Origin: Jeotgalibacillus campisalis
GTDB lineage: Bacteria > Bacillota > Bacilli > Bacillales > Jeotgalibacillaceae
Direction of reading: 5' to 3'
Assembly (NCBI RefSeq): GCF_000829515.1
Contig: NZ_JXRR01000016.1
Coordinates: 1 to 63,358 of the forward strand
Length of the DNA stretch: 63,358 nucleotides
Shown: positions 49,428 to 57,942 of the stretch, in pieces
How positions within the stretch are numbered: position 1 is the first letter of the stretch
Layout of the letters: every line of letters begins with the position of its first letter
Program-made: the position numbers and the translations under genes
Notes under the pieces: model-generated
The model's database searches: none
Told to the model about the DNA's origin: nothing
Seen by the model: the letters and a program-made list of their open reading frames with translations, nothing else

Positions 49428-50525
49428 TTATCGGATGCGGCTTTCTGATTCCGCATCGAAGAAATGACATTTATTCATATCAAAAGCAAGCTCAATTTTT
49501 TGACCGGCTTTGATATCAGTTCTTGCATCCACGCGCGCTACAAAGTCCTGGTCCGCGACTTTAGAATAAAGCATCAGTTCTGCACCAGTCAGCTCAGATA
49601 CCTCGATGTCAGCCATAAAGGTAGCACCTGAAGCCGTTTCAATAAACACAGGCTCATCGTGAATGTCTTCCGGGCGTACACCTAGAATGATGTCTTTTCC
49701 TACATAGTTTTGTGAACGCAGCTTTTTCATTTTTCCTTCAGGAATAGAAAGCGTTTGTCCTTTTACTTCAAATCCTTGATCTGTTAATTTACCACTGAAA
49801 AAGTTCATGGCAGGAGAACCGATAAATCCTCCAACAAACACATTCTCCGGATTATCGTAAACTTCCTTAGGTGATCCTACTTGCTGGATGAAGCCATCTT
49901 TCATTACAACAATACGCGTGGCCATTGTCATGGCTTCTGTCTGATCATGTGTAACATAAATGGTTGTAGTTTGAAGACGTTGGTGAAGCTTAGCAATTTC
50001 TGCACGCATTTGAACTCGGAGTTTTGCATCCAGATTCGACAAAGGCTCATCCATCAGAAATACTTTTGCATCCCGTACAATTGCCCGTCCCAGTGCAACA
50101 CGCTGACGCTGTCCGCCTGAAAGGGCTTTTGGCTTACGATCTAACAATGCTTCAAGACCAAGAATCTTAGCTGCATTTGTAACGCGTTTTTCGATTTCTG
50201 CTTTATCAAATTTACGCAGCTTCAGACCAAACGCCATATTATCATAAACGCTCATATGAGGGTATAATGCGTAGTTTTGGAAAACCATTGCAATGTCGCG
50301 GTCTTTAGGTGCTTTATCGTTTACACGTTCTTCACCAATATAGAAATCACCTTTAGAGATCTCTTCAAGTCCGGCGATCATTCTCAGTGTAGTTGACTTA
50401 CCACAGCCTGATGGTCCGACAAAGACAATAAATTCTTTGTCTTTAATATGAAGATTAAAATCTGATACAGCTGTTACATCTTTATCGTATACTTTATAAA
50501 TATTATCAAGTTTTAGTTCTGCCAT
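49428..50525 (-). CDS. msmX: multi-sugar ABC transporter ATPase MsmX
   Basis: 365-aa ATPase of the MalK/UgpC type, exactly the length of B. subtilis MsmX, which energises several oligosaccharide importers. Walker A GPSGCGKSTT (about residues 37-46), signature ALSGGQRQR, Walker B FLMDEPLSNLD, then a C-terminal OB/TOBE regulatory domain (about 240-365). The ATG at 50525 has TTGGAGG about 8 nt upstream; longer frames lack a site. No permease or binding-protein genes are adjacent, as usual for this shared subunit. The PucR-type gene to its right is also its neighbour in B. subtilis (yxkF). Confidence 0.93.
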   Translation of the reverse strand: MAELKLDNIYKVYDKDVTAVSDFNLHIKDKEFIVFVGPSGCGKSTTLRMIAGLEEISKGDFYIGEERVNDKAPKDRDIAMVFQNYALYPHMSVYDNMAFGLKLRKFDKAEIEKRVTNAAKILGLEALLDRKPKALSGGQRQRVALGRAIVRDAKVFLMDEPLSNLDAKLRVQMRAEIAKLHQRLQTTTIYVTHDQTEAMTMATRIVVMKDGFIQQVGSPKEVYDNPENVFVGGFIGSPAMNFFSGKLTDQGFEVKGQTLSIPEGKMKKLRSQNYVGKDIILGVRPEDIHDEPVFIETASGATFMADIEVSELTGAELMLYSKVADQDFVARVDARTDIKAGQKIELAFDMNKCHFFDAESESRIR

Positions 50526-50564
50526 GTGAAATTCCTCCAATATGTAGTGGTTAAATCTAGGTTT

Positions 50565-50593
50565 ATTGTATAGCATAATGTAAGCCTTTCCAA
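50565..50593 (-). promoter_or_regulatory. sigma-A promoter of msmX
   Basis: Minus strand: TTGGAA, exactly 17 nt, TACAAT, about 40 nt before the start codon. Confidence 0.75.
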
Positions 50594-50606
50594 TGGTAAT
50601 AGTGCA

Positions 50607-50655
50607 CAAAAAACCAGCATTTCTTTCGTCATGTTGACGGAAGGCATGCTGGCTT
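50607..50655 (-). terminator. terminator of the PucR-type regulator gene
   Basis: Minus strand: AGCCAGCATGCCTTCCGTCA pairs imperfectly with TGACGAAAGAAATGCTGGTT, followed by TTTTTT. Confidence 0.85.
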
Positions 50656-50658
50656 AGT

Positions 50659-51570
50659 TTACATTGTTTTCATTGATTTCATCGATTCCCATTTAACGGA
50701 AGCTAAATAGGCAGTGAAGATGCCATGAAATGATTTTAAATCAAGACCGGTTCCTTCTGAAAACTTGTCGAGCCGGTATTGCAAGCTGTTGCGATGCAAA
50801 TAAAGCCGCTTAGCAGTACTGCTTACGTTTGACAGATTTTCAGCCAGGGTTCGTATAACAGAGGCTAGCTCTGGGTCTGCATCAAATAGTTTATATATAA
50901 GATCAAATTGCGACTGCCATTCAAACTCACTGAAACGATTGAGTACGATCAGCGGTAATATTGATTGCGCTGATGCAACCTTTTGACGTTTAAGGAACTG
51001 TTTTGATTGCGTATACCAGTCAATCTCCAACAATAATGCTTCTTTAAGATCTTCCTGAACAAGATGGAACGAACCTGCAAAAAACCGCACCGTTACCCCA
51101 AGATCGTTTTCTAAGGCTTGAGCGGCTGATGTCAGTTCCTCGATTGAGAGTGTATTTGCCGTCTGCAGCTCGACTACATAACCGTTCATTTCGTCCCTTT
51201 TTACAATTGTTGCTTCATCAGAAAACACAAATTCCAATGGATGTTCTTCAGCATTAAAATCAGGAATGCCATCAAAAGAGAATAGAACGATTCTAAAAAT
51301 CGAATCTGCGGGAAGGGGGCAGATAGAGAGATTTCCAAACAAATATTGGTTCCACACATGTATATTCTGACTTTCAGGCGGCTCAGCAGGATCAAGCATT
51401 ATCTGAATCAGTTCATATTCACTTGCGGAAAGTCCATTTTCAGGAAAAGCGATCATTTCATTGGTTGCCCTGTCCTGAAACCACTTAAAATGGCTATAAT
51501 CTTCCTTCATTACATCACTCATTTGACGAGAGGAAGGAATGGTTTTTAACAGTTTTTGAATAATCGACAT
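50659..51570 (-). CDS. PucR/CdaR-type helix-turn-helix regulator (YxkF-like)
   Basis: 303-aa regulator with a C-terminal PucR-type helix-turn-helix (about residues 235-295: VSSTAKRLYLHRNSLQYRLD). The N-terminal 230 residues form a sensory region without a recognised ligand site. The ATG at 51570 lies 8 nt after AAGGA; two upstream ATGs overlap that site. It sits directly upstream of msmX on the same strand, as yxkF does in B. subtilis, but a terminator and a separate msmX promoter lie between them. Confidence 0.8.
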   Translation of the reverse strand: MSIIQKLLKTIPSSRQMSDVMKEDYSHFKWFQDRATNEMIAFPENGLSASEYELIQIMLDPAEPPESQNIHVWNQYLFGNLSICPLPADSIFRIVLFSFDGIPDFNAEEHPLEFVFSDEATIVKRDEMNGYVVELQTANTLSIEELTSAAQALENDLGVTVRFFAGSFHLVQEDLKEALLLEIDWYTQSKQFLKRQKVASAQSILPLIVLNRFSEFEWQSQFDLIYKLFDADPELASVIRTLAENLSNVSSTAKRLYLHRNSLQYRLDKFSEGTGLDLKSFHGIFTAYLASVKWESMKSMKTM

Positions 51571-51675
51571 AGACATCATCCTTATTGGTAATGCCTATAT
51601 TGTATAGAAGATTGAAAAGAAATAAAAGGGGAAGAAACAGCAAAGCGACTGCATGAGCAGCCGCTTTGCATCGGG

Positions 51676-51855
51676 CTATGACCCGTTAGGCGGTGTTTCC
51701 TGTTTCAGATCTCGCGCTTCTTCAATGTTAGGAAGATGATGGTATCGGTGAACGGTGCCGCCGCTCATTCCTTCATTAATAAAACGGTCAATATCCATAC
51801 AGACTTTATCTCTGCCTTCATAAGTTGAGTCCGGCAAGAATGATGAATTTTTCAT
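51676..51855 (-). CDS. 59-residue protein, unknown
   Basis: Small soluble ORF starting MKNSSFLPDSTYEGRDKVCM, with DIDRFINEGMSGGTVHRYHH in the middle and an acidic, proline-rich tail ETPPNGS. AGGGGGTG lies 6-7 nt before the ATG. No family was recognised. The DRFINEGMSGG segment and balanced codon use suggest a real, conserved gene. It precedes a YheE-like gene on the same strand by 120 nt. Confidence 0.6.
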   Translation of the reverse strand: MKNSSFLPDSTYEGRDKVCMDIDRFINEGMSGGTVHRYHHLPNIEEARDLKQETPPNGS

Positions 51856-51975
51856 TAAAGCACCCCCTGAACTTACTATATGTAAGCGCGGGATAAGCTA
51901 TACTCTGATATCGCAATAGATAAAATTACCACAAATATCCATTCATCCATCATTTTTGGCGAATGAATCCTGCTG

Positions 51976-52191
51976 TTAATCATACACATGATACAGCATC
52001 AGTTCATGCAGCTGTTTTTTTATCTTATTTTCTTCATTATTATTGTGAAAAACACATTGATTGGTCCATTCGATGTCACCCGTTTTATGATATATACCGT
52101 TAATCTGCTGACCTTGATATAAAAATGTGAAAGTCCATCCCGGAAGCTGAGTATTTTCAAACATCGGCTTGTAATGAAAGTGCTGGATCAT
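51976..52191 (-). CDS. YheE-like protein (DUF5342)
   Basis: 71-aa protein with the pattern MIQHFHYKPMFENTQLPGW, GIYHKTGDIEW and LHELMLYHVYD. This resembles B. subtilis YheE, of unknown function, encoded near yheB-yheA as here. The ATG at 52191 lies 8 nt after GGAGG; the upstream ATG overlaps that site. Confidence 0.7.
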   Translation of the reverse strand: MIQHFHYKPMFENTQLPGWTFTFLYQGQQINGIYHKTGDIEWTNQCVFHNNNEENKIKKQLHELMLYHVYD

Positions 52192-52374
52192 ATGTAAAAC
52201 CTCCATTTAATATGCTTAGGTTAAGTATAGCATGACCAATGAACTGCTGGTAATAGACTCATACCTGACCGACCTTGAAAAAACAGGAATAAGAGAGGTT
52301 TTGTGCATGCTTTTTACAGCCTTTCTGCTATACTGAAATTTGAAAAGATGAAGTCAATGAAGGGTGAAGATTTA

Positions 52375-53511
52375 ATGAATACTTTTGTTTTATTAATGAT
52401 TATGATGGTTGTAGGGGCAGCGATTGGAGGATTTACAAATTCTCTTGCAATCAAAATGCTGTTTAGACCGTATAAGGCCCTGTTTATAGGGAAGTGGCAG
52501 ATTCCTTTTACACCTGGTCTCATACCTAAAAGAAGAGAAGAACTCGCAAGGCAGCTCGGCCTTATGGTCGTCAATCATCTATTGACTGCCCAAAGCTTAA
52601 AGGATCGCTTCTTAAATACAAAGCAGGAAAAAGCTTTAACAGGCTGGCTCCAAAAAGAGAGCGACCGTATTTTTGAATCTGAAGAATCGGTGGAAACCTG
52701 GCTGGGCAAGTTTGATATAGAATCACCTGCTCCATATGTAGAGAAATCCATGAATGAGTGGATCGAATCACAATATGAAGAAGTAAAAGAAAGATACAAA
52801 ACCCAGACACTTCGTGAAACGCTTCCCGAAAGGTGGCTGGTGCGCTTAGATGACAAAGTTGAAACAGTTTCGAATTATATATTAGCTAAAGGTACAGATT
52901 ATTTTGATTCAGATGAGGGCAAGGAACGGATTAACATCATGATTGAAGATTTCTTCAAAACAAGAGGCACATTAGGCAGCATGATTCAGATGGTCATGGG
53001 CAATTCTTCGTTAGCTGATAAAGTACAACCAGAAATCATAAAGTTTTTGAATCATAAAGGAACTCATGCTATACTCGAACAGGTTTTGCGCAAAGAGTGG
53101 GAAAGCGTAAAAGATTGGCAGTGGGACCGGGCTTTTTCCATTGTTACCGATCAGGATCTGCTCGTTCGACTCCAAGGGTTAGTGAAGGAAAGAATCAATT
53201 TAGCAGAGTGGCTTAAACGTCCGTTAGGGCAGGCTGTCGCACCATTGCAGGAAGGCACAGTAAACCGTCTTATTCCTCGAGGGGTAGAAATAGCCAGAGA
53301 TCTTCTTTCACAAAAATTAGAGCAGCTGCTGTCAAAAATGAATCTGCAGGAAATTGTGCGAGAGCAGGTGGATTCATTTGAGGTTTCCCGACTCGAAGAA
53401 TTAGTGCTCGGCATCTCCCGCCGTGAATTTAAAATGATTACGTATTTAGGCGCATTACTAGGGGGAATTATTGGATTGTTCCAGGGGGTATTGGTCCTTT
53501 TAATCGGCTGA
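52375..53511 (+). CDS. yheB: DUF445 family protein YheB
   Basis: 378-aa membrane-associated protein of the YheB/YtxJ-like DUF445 family, function unknown. It has a hydrophobic N terminus (residues 3-22) containing GGFTNSLAIKMLFRPYKA, the motif IPFTPGLIPKRREELARQLG, a long helical middle, and a C-terminal membrane hairpin (MITYLGALLGGIIGLFQGVL). This puts both ends in the membrane. The ATG at 52375 is preceded by AAGGGTGA and matches the B. subtilis length; a longer frame from 52303 has no ribosome site. yheA follows, as in B. subtilis. Confidence 0.9.
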   Translation: MNTFVLLMIMMVVGAAIGGFTNSLAIKMLFRPYKALFIGKWQIPFTPGLIPKRREELARQLGLMVVNHLLTAQSLKDRFLNTKQEKALTGWLQKESDRIFESEESVETWLGKFDIESPAPYVEKSMNEWIESQYEEVKERYKTQTLRETLPERWLVRLDDKVETVSNYILAKGTDYFDSDEGKERINIMIEDFFKTRGTLGSMIQMVMGNSSLADKVQPEIIKFLNHKGTHAILEQVLRKEWESVKDWQWDRAFSIVTDQDLLVRLQGLVKERINLAEWLKRPLGQAVAPLQEGTVNRLIPRGVEIARDLLSQKLEQLLSKMNLQEIVREQVDSFEVSRLEELVLGISRREFKMITYLGALLGGIIGLFQGVLVLLIG

Positions 53512-53592
53512 GCAATTAATACTAAAAATCATGTTTGACCATTCTTCCTGCGGGGAAGAGGGTAAGTGTGATAAAAAAGGAGGATTTTAAAG

Positions 53593-53961
53593 ATGTCAGT
53601 TAATCTATACGACCATGCAAATGAACTAGAACGAGCTATTCGTCAAAGCGAAGAATTTACAGAGCTGCAGTCTATGTACGATGCAGTCAATAATGATGAA
53701 GAAGCGAGAGGGATCTTTGAAAACTTCAGAGACATTCAATTGGGTCTTCAGCAAAAGCAAATGAGCGGTGAAGAAATTTCTGAAGCAGAAATTGAGCAGG
53801 CTCAAAAAACAGCTCAGCTTGTCCAGCAGCATGAAGTAATTTCAAAGCTTATGGAATCAGAACAGCGCATGAGCATGATGATTCAGGAATTGAATAAAGT
53901 AATCATGAAGCCACTCGAAGAATTATATGGATCTATGGAAAAAGAAGGACCAACTCAATAA
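53593..53961 (+). CDS. yheA: YlbF/YheA family protein
   Basis: 122-aa all-helical protein (UPF0342). It begins MSVNLYDHANELERAIRQS and includes FRDIQLGLQQKQMSGEEI, the family core. Relatives YlbF and YmcA act with YaaT on RNA processing and development in B. subtilis; YheA itself has no proven role. Strong site AAAAAAGGAGG before the ATG. Confidence 0.9.
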   Translation: MSVNLYDHANELERAIRQSEEFTELQSMYDAVNNDEEARGIFENFRDIQLGLQQKQMSGEEISEAEIEQAQKTAQLVQQHEVISKLMESEQRMSMMIQELNKVIMKPLEELYGSMEKEGPTQ

Positions 53962-53970
53962 TTCTTTTTA

Positions 53971-54004
53971 AAAGCCCGCCTGATTTTCAGGCGGGCTTTT
54001 TTTG
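53971..54004 (+). terminator. terminator after yheA
   Basis: AAAGCCCGCCTGA/TCAGGCGGGCTTT stem, short loop, then TTTTT. Confidence 0.95.
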
Positions 54005-54221
54005 ATTGTATAGTAAGAGCAGAGGCAGCATCTAACCGGCGGCTCCCGTTTTTACTGGGAGCTCTCGAACCTCATCTGCTTCCAAAATCAAAACAGTATA
54101 GTGCTGCTTCTAAAACATCTGCAGCTCTCCTTAATTCGCTTCTTCCTTTCTGACAATGTTGACCTTAAGGTAAAAGGTTTGTACACTTGAGCAAGTGAGT
54201 TCCGCCAGAAAGGTGAGGGAA

Positions 54222-55748
54222 ATGAATATTATTGTTAAAGGAATACAAGATAAGCGTTATGAACGCAATTTACAGCTTATAGCAGATTTATTTTTTGAAG
54301 ATTCAACGCTTGAAATAAGCGCTGAAGAAAGCGCTGATGCATTTGAAATAGTGATTACTGTTGAAATCGACCATGGATTTATTCATGCGAGAGCTGCCAC
54401 AGTTGATCCGGAATTATCAGCATTCAGAAAAGCTCCTTATGAAGAAAAAAGCACAGAAAAAGAAAGCTTTAAACAAAATAAAAACGTTGTTTCCCACGTT
54501 TTCCTGTCCATTCTTCAACAGTACACTGGAATGACTCAAAAATGGGGAGTGCTGACAGGAATCAGACCGACTAAGCTTATGCATAAGCAAAGAATGAATG
54601 GATCTCCTGCCCATAAAACGCGTACCTATTTAAAAGAACAATATTTAATTACAGATGAAAAAATTAAGTTAATGGAAGAAATCGTGGATCGTCAGCTTAC
54701 AATGATTCCTGATCTATATGAAATTCAAGAAGAGGTCAGCATTTACATTGGCATCCCGTTTTGTCCGACCAAATGCGCGTATTGCACATTTCCTGCATTT
54801 GCGATTCAAGGAAAACTTGGAAAAGTTTCATCGTTTCTCGCCGGACTGCATTATGAAATACAAGAAACCGGGCGATGGCTGAAAGAACGCGGAATTAAGA
54901 TTACTACCATTTATTTTGGCGGGGGCACACCAACAGCCATAACAGCTGAGGAAATGGATGCCCTTTACGATGAAATGTACCGGTCATTTCCCAACGTTCA
55001 AAATGTGAGGGAAGTGACGGTAGAAGCGGGAAGGCCTGACACCATTTTTCCTGACAAGCTTGAAGTCCTGAAAAAGTGGAATATTGACCGCATATCGATA
55101 AATCCTCAGTCGTATACGGATGAAACGTTAAAAGCGATTGGCCGTCATCACACAGTTCAGGAAACGATCGATAAATTTCATCTATCGAGAAAACATGGCA
55201 TGAACAATATTAATATGGATCTGATAATTGGTCTGCCTAATGAAGGAACAGCAGAACTCCAGCATTCTTTAAATGAGACGGAAAAGCTGATGCCGGAATC
55301 CGTCACCGTTCATACTTTATCATTTAAACGAGCATCTCAAATGACATTGAACCGTGAGAAATACAAAGTAGCGGACCGGACAGAAGTAGAAAAAATGATG
55401 GATTTAGCTCAAAAATGGAATAAAGATCATGGCTATGTTCCGTATTATCTTTACCGTCAAAAAAATATCCTGGGGAATCTGGAAAATGTCGGTTATGCTA
55501 AGCCGGGGGAAGAGAGTTTGTACAATATTCTTATTATGGAAGAAGTTCAAACCATCATTGGCCTTGGGTGCGGAGCGGCAAGCAAGTTTATCGATCCGGA
55601 AACGGGAAAGATTACTCATTTTGCAAACCCAAAAGATCCTAAGTCTTACAATGACAGTTTCATCGACTACACCAGAAAAAAAATCGACTATCTTGAGTCA
55701 ATCTTTCCTAAAAAACCACAGGAAGACAAGAAAGCAAGACAGATTTAA
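54222..55748 (+). CDS. hemZ: radical SAM coproporphyrinogen III oxidase-like protein HemZ
   Basis: 508-aa radical SAM protein of the HemN/HemZ family, linked to anaerobic heme synthesis in B. subtilis. The [4Fe-4S] motif is C181, C185, C188 in FCPTKCAYCTF. It is followed by YFGGGTPTAI, VEAGRPDTI, INPQSYTDETLKAIGRHH and LIIGLPNEG, typical of HemZ. The N-terminal 170 residues form the HemZ-specific domain. The ATG at 54222 has AAAGGTGAGG upstream; the longer frame lacks one. Confidence 0.92.
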   Translation: MNIIVKGIQDKRYERNLQLIADLFFEDSTLEISAEESADAFEIVITVEIDHGFIHARAATVDPELSAFRKAPYEEKSTEKESFKQNKNVVSHVFLSILQQYTGMTQKWGVLTGIRPTKLMHKQRMNGSPAHKTRTYLKEQYLITDEKIKLMEEIVDRQLTMIPDLYEIQEEVSIYIGIPFCPTKCAYCTFPAFAIQGKLGKVSSFLAGLHYEIQETGRWLKERGIKITTIYFGGGTPTAITAEEMDALYDEMYRSFPNVQNVREVTVEAGRPDTIFPDKLEVLKKWNIDRISINPQSYTDETLKAIGRHHTVQETIDKFHLSRKHGMNNINMDLIIGLPNEGTAELQHSLNETEKLMPESVTVHTLSFKRASQMTLNREKYKVADRTEVEKMMDLAQKWNKDHGYVPYYLYRQKNILGNLENVGYAKPGEESLYNILIMEEVQTIIGLGCGAASKFIDPETGKITHFANPKDPKSYNDSFIDYTRKKIDYLESIFPKKPQEDKKARQI

Positions 55749-55809
55749 TTGTACAGAAAATAATATATTTATTTAAATGCAGGATAATGAGCCGACAACC
55801 TCGAAATTA

Positions 55810-55827
55810 TGAATGAATATTCATTTT
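55810..55827 (+). promoter_or_regulatory. FadR operator upstream of yhaR
   Basis: TGAATGAATATTCATTTT fits the B. subtilis FadR box TGAATGANTANTCATTCA at 16 of 18 positions. It lies 18-35 nt before the enoyl-CoA hydratase gene, where FadR would repress until long-chain acyl-CoA is present. Confidence 0.8.
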
Positions 55828-55844
55828 AAAAAGGGGATGGAAGC

Positions 55845-56639
55845 ATGACTGTAAATACTGATTATCACTCAATTAAGGTTACAATCGAGAATTCGGTTGC
55901 CTGGGTTTCACTTAATCGTCCACATAGTCTTAATGCACTTCAAGAAGAAATGATGACTGAACTTCTACTAGCGCTTAAGGAACTTAACCGGGACTCTACC
56001 ATTCATGTCATCGTGTTAAAAGGGGAAGGCAGAGGGTTTTCTTCAGGCGGTGATATCAAAGCAATGCTCACTATGGATAGTGAAGAGCAGTTTCAAGGCT
56101 TCATGGATATGATTTCAGAGCTGGCATTGACTTTGTATTCAATGGACAAAATCACAATCTGTGCGATTCATGGAGCAGCTGCCGGTTTAGGCTTCAGTCT
56201 TGCGTTAGCATGCGATTATGTGATTGCAGAAGAGGGAAGTAAAATTGCTATGAATTTTATTGGCATAGGTTTGGTCCCTGACGGCGGAGGGCATTTTTTA
56301 CTGAAAGAGCGCCTTGGCGCTCAAAAGGCAATGCAGGTAATCTGGAAAGGCGAAGTGATGAATGGGCAGGAGGCTTATTCACTTGGCTTAATTGATAAGA
56401 TCACAGCAGAAAATAAGGGGCTTGAAGAAGTGGGCAAGCTTGTTGCACAACTAACTGCAAGTCCTTTAAAAGCAATGAAAGAAAGTAAATTTATTTTGCG
56501 TTCAACGAAAGTGAAGGAGCTTAAAGCTATTCTGGACCTTGAACGTGAGTCTCAATGGAGAATGCGTCAAACCGAAGATCACAAAGAAGGAATTAAAGCT
56601 TTTACAGAAAAAAGAAAACCGCAATTTAAAGGGGAATAA
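55845..56639 (+). CDS. enoyl-CoA hydratase/isomerase family protein YhaR
   Basis: 264-aa crotonase-fold enzyme acting on acyl-CoA thioesters. WVSLNRPHSLNALQEEM (about residues 19-35), GEGRGFSSGGDIKAM (oxyanion hole, about 61-75), IHGAAAGLGFSLALACDYVIAE (about 107-128) and GLVPDGGGHFLL (about 142) are the crotonase signatures. A Gly-Gly-Gly stretch replaces one usual catalytic Glu region, so the exact reaction is uncertain. The FadR box upstream places it in fatty-acid degradation. Position beside yhaQP matches yhaR of B. subtilis. Confidence 0.88.
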   Translation: MTVNTDYHSIKVTIENSVAWVSLNRPHSLNALQEEMMTELLLALKELNRDSTIHVIVLKGEGRGFSSGGDIKAMLTMDSEEQFQGFMDMISELALTLYSMDKITICAIHGAAAGLGFSLALACDYVIAEEGSKIAMNFIGIGLVPDGGGHFLLKERLGAQKAMQVIWKGEVMNGQEAYSLGLIDKITAENKGLEEVGKLVAQLTASPLKAMKESKFILRSTKVKELKAILDLERESQWRMRQTEDHKEGIKAFTEKRKPQFKGE

Positions 56640-56642
56640 AAC

Positions 56643-56673
56643 AAGCCGGCGAATTTTTTTCGCCGGCTTTTTT
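56643..56673 (+). terminator. terminator after yhaR
   Basis: AAGCCGGCGAA/TTCGCCGGCTT stem followed by TTTTTTG. Confidence 0.95.
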
Positions 56674-56714
56674 GTGCTTTCTGTTTCATGCTGTAAGCCT
56701 GTACAGAGTTACAG

Positions 56715-56900
56715 TTATGTATGGAACAGCAATAACTTTCCTCTAGGCGATACTAAGCGGTGGGTACGCTCTGCTAATCCCTCTTCTTCTAACTTTTGTT
56801 TGCCAATCTCTTTTGCTTCTTCATCTTTTTCAGCTTGAAATGAATCTTCAAACAGTAAGTTCCCCTTGTGATCAAATGCTGTCATTTTGTAAACATCCAT
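56715..56900 (-). CDS. YhzD-like small protein
   Basis: 61-aa protein beginning MDVYKMTAFDHKGNLLFEDS and ending THRLVSPRGKLLLFHT, with a charged helix between. This matches the YhzD family of spore-formers, function unknown. GAGAGG precedes the ATG at 56900. In B. subtilis the family member is encoded in the same yha region. Confidence 0.7.
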   Translation of the reverse strand: MDVYKMTAFDHKGNLLFEDSFQAEKDEEAKEIGKQKLEEEGLAERTHRLVSPRGKLLLFHT

Positions 56901-57042
56901 TTTATCCTCTCCAATCTCCTTGTTCTCATATATTTTTACACAATCACTATATCTTAGTAAAGCTGAAGACAAAAAGAAAATTTAGTGAACCTTTTTTCAA
57001 TATGAATCGTATAAACTAAAAGAGAGAACAGGAGGCAGTATA

Positions 57043-57942
57043 ATGACCTTACATATTGATCATGTAACGAAAAAATTCGGTACACACACGGCAGTTAATC
57101 AATTATCACTCACCATACCAGAACAATCCATGTTCGGTTTTTTGGGAGCGAACGGAGCAGGAAAGACGACGACATTCAGGATGATGCTTGGTCTAATTGA
57201 TGCTTCAGCAGGAACCATTACCTGGAATGGCAAATCGATTGGATACCATAACAGTTCTCAGGTTGGCTATCTTCCTGAAGAAAGAGGACTTTATCCCAAA
57301 ATGAAAGTAAAAGAGCAAATCGTGTATCTGGCCAGGCTAAGGGGAATGGACAGAAAAAAAGCAGAAACTGAACTAGTATATTGGCTTAATCGCTTCAACG
57401 TTCCTGAATATGAAAATAAGCGAGTAGAAGAACTATCCAAGGGGAATCAGCAAAAAATTCAATTCATTGCAGCTATTCTTCATAAACCTGAGTTAATTAT
57501 TTTAGATGAGCCCTTCAGCGGACTTGACCCTGTTAATGTGGAGCTGCTGAAAGAGGCTGTGCGGGATATTCAGCGACAGGGTGCGACGATTATCTTTTCA
57601 AGTCACCGCATGGAGCATGTAGAGGAATTATGTGAAAGCCTTTGTATTATTCATAAAGGATCCCCTGTTTTACATGGGAAATTAACAGAAATAAAGCGAT
57701 CGTTCGGCAAGAAAAATCTGCTCATTGATTCTGATATGGACCTGCGTTATTTATCTTCTTTTCAAGGCGTTGTGAAAATAAAGGAACGAATAGAAGGAAT
57801 CACGCTTCAAATTGAAAATGAAGAGATTTCACAGTCAATTCTTAGTGATATTCAAGGCAAAGGATTTATCAGACGATTTTCGTTGGAAGAACCTTCATTG
57901 AACGATATTTTTATAGAGAAGGCAGGTGCTTCTTTTGAATAG
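57043..57942 (+). CDS. yhaQ: ABC transporter ATPase YhaQ (NatA-like)
   Basis: 299-aa ATPase of the NatA-type exporters. Walker A GANGAGKTTT (about residues 34-43), Q-loop GYLPEERGLYPKM, signature ELSKGNQQK, Walker B LIILDEPFSGLDPVN, H-loop SSHRMEHVEEL. The C-terminal 80 residues are the usual NatA accessory part. ACAGGAGGC precedes the ATG. The last 8 nt overlap yhaP. The pair may export sodium or another small substrate (not shown). Confidence 0.92.
   Translation: MTLHIDHVTKKFGTHTAVNQLSLTIPEQSMFGFLGANGAGKTTTFRMMLGLIDASAGTITWNGKSIGYHNSSQVGYLPEERGLYPKMKVKEQIVYLARLRGMDRKKAETELVYWLNRFNVPEYENKRVEELSKGNQQKIQFIAAILHKPELIILDEPFSGLDPVNVELLKEAVRDIQRQGATIIFSSHRMEHVEELCESLCIIHKGSPVLHGKLTEIKRSFGKKNLLIDSDMDLRYLSSFQGVVKIKERIEGITLQIENEEISQSILSDIQGKGFIRRFSLEEPSLNDIFIEKAGASFE

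Noticed and set aside
54020-54080. T-box-like hairpin before hemZ
   Set aside because: GGCTCCC/GGGAGC forms a stem, but there is no T-box sequence or specifier loop, and hemZ is not an aminoacylation gene.
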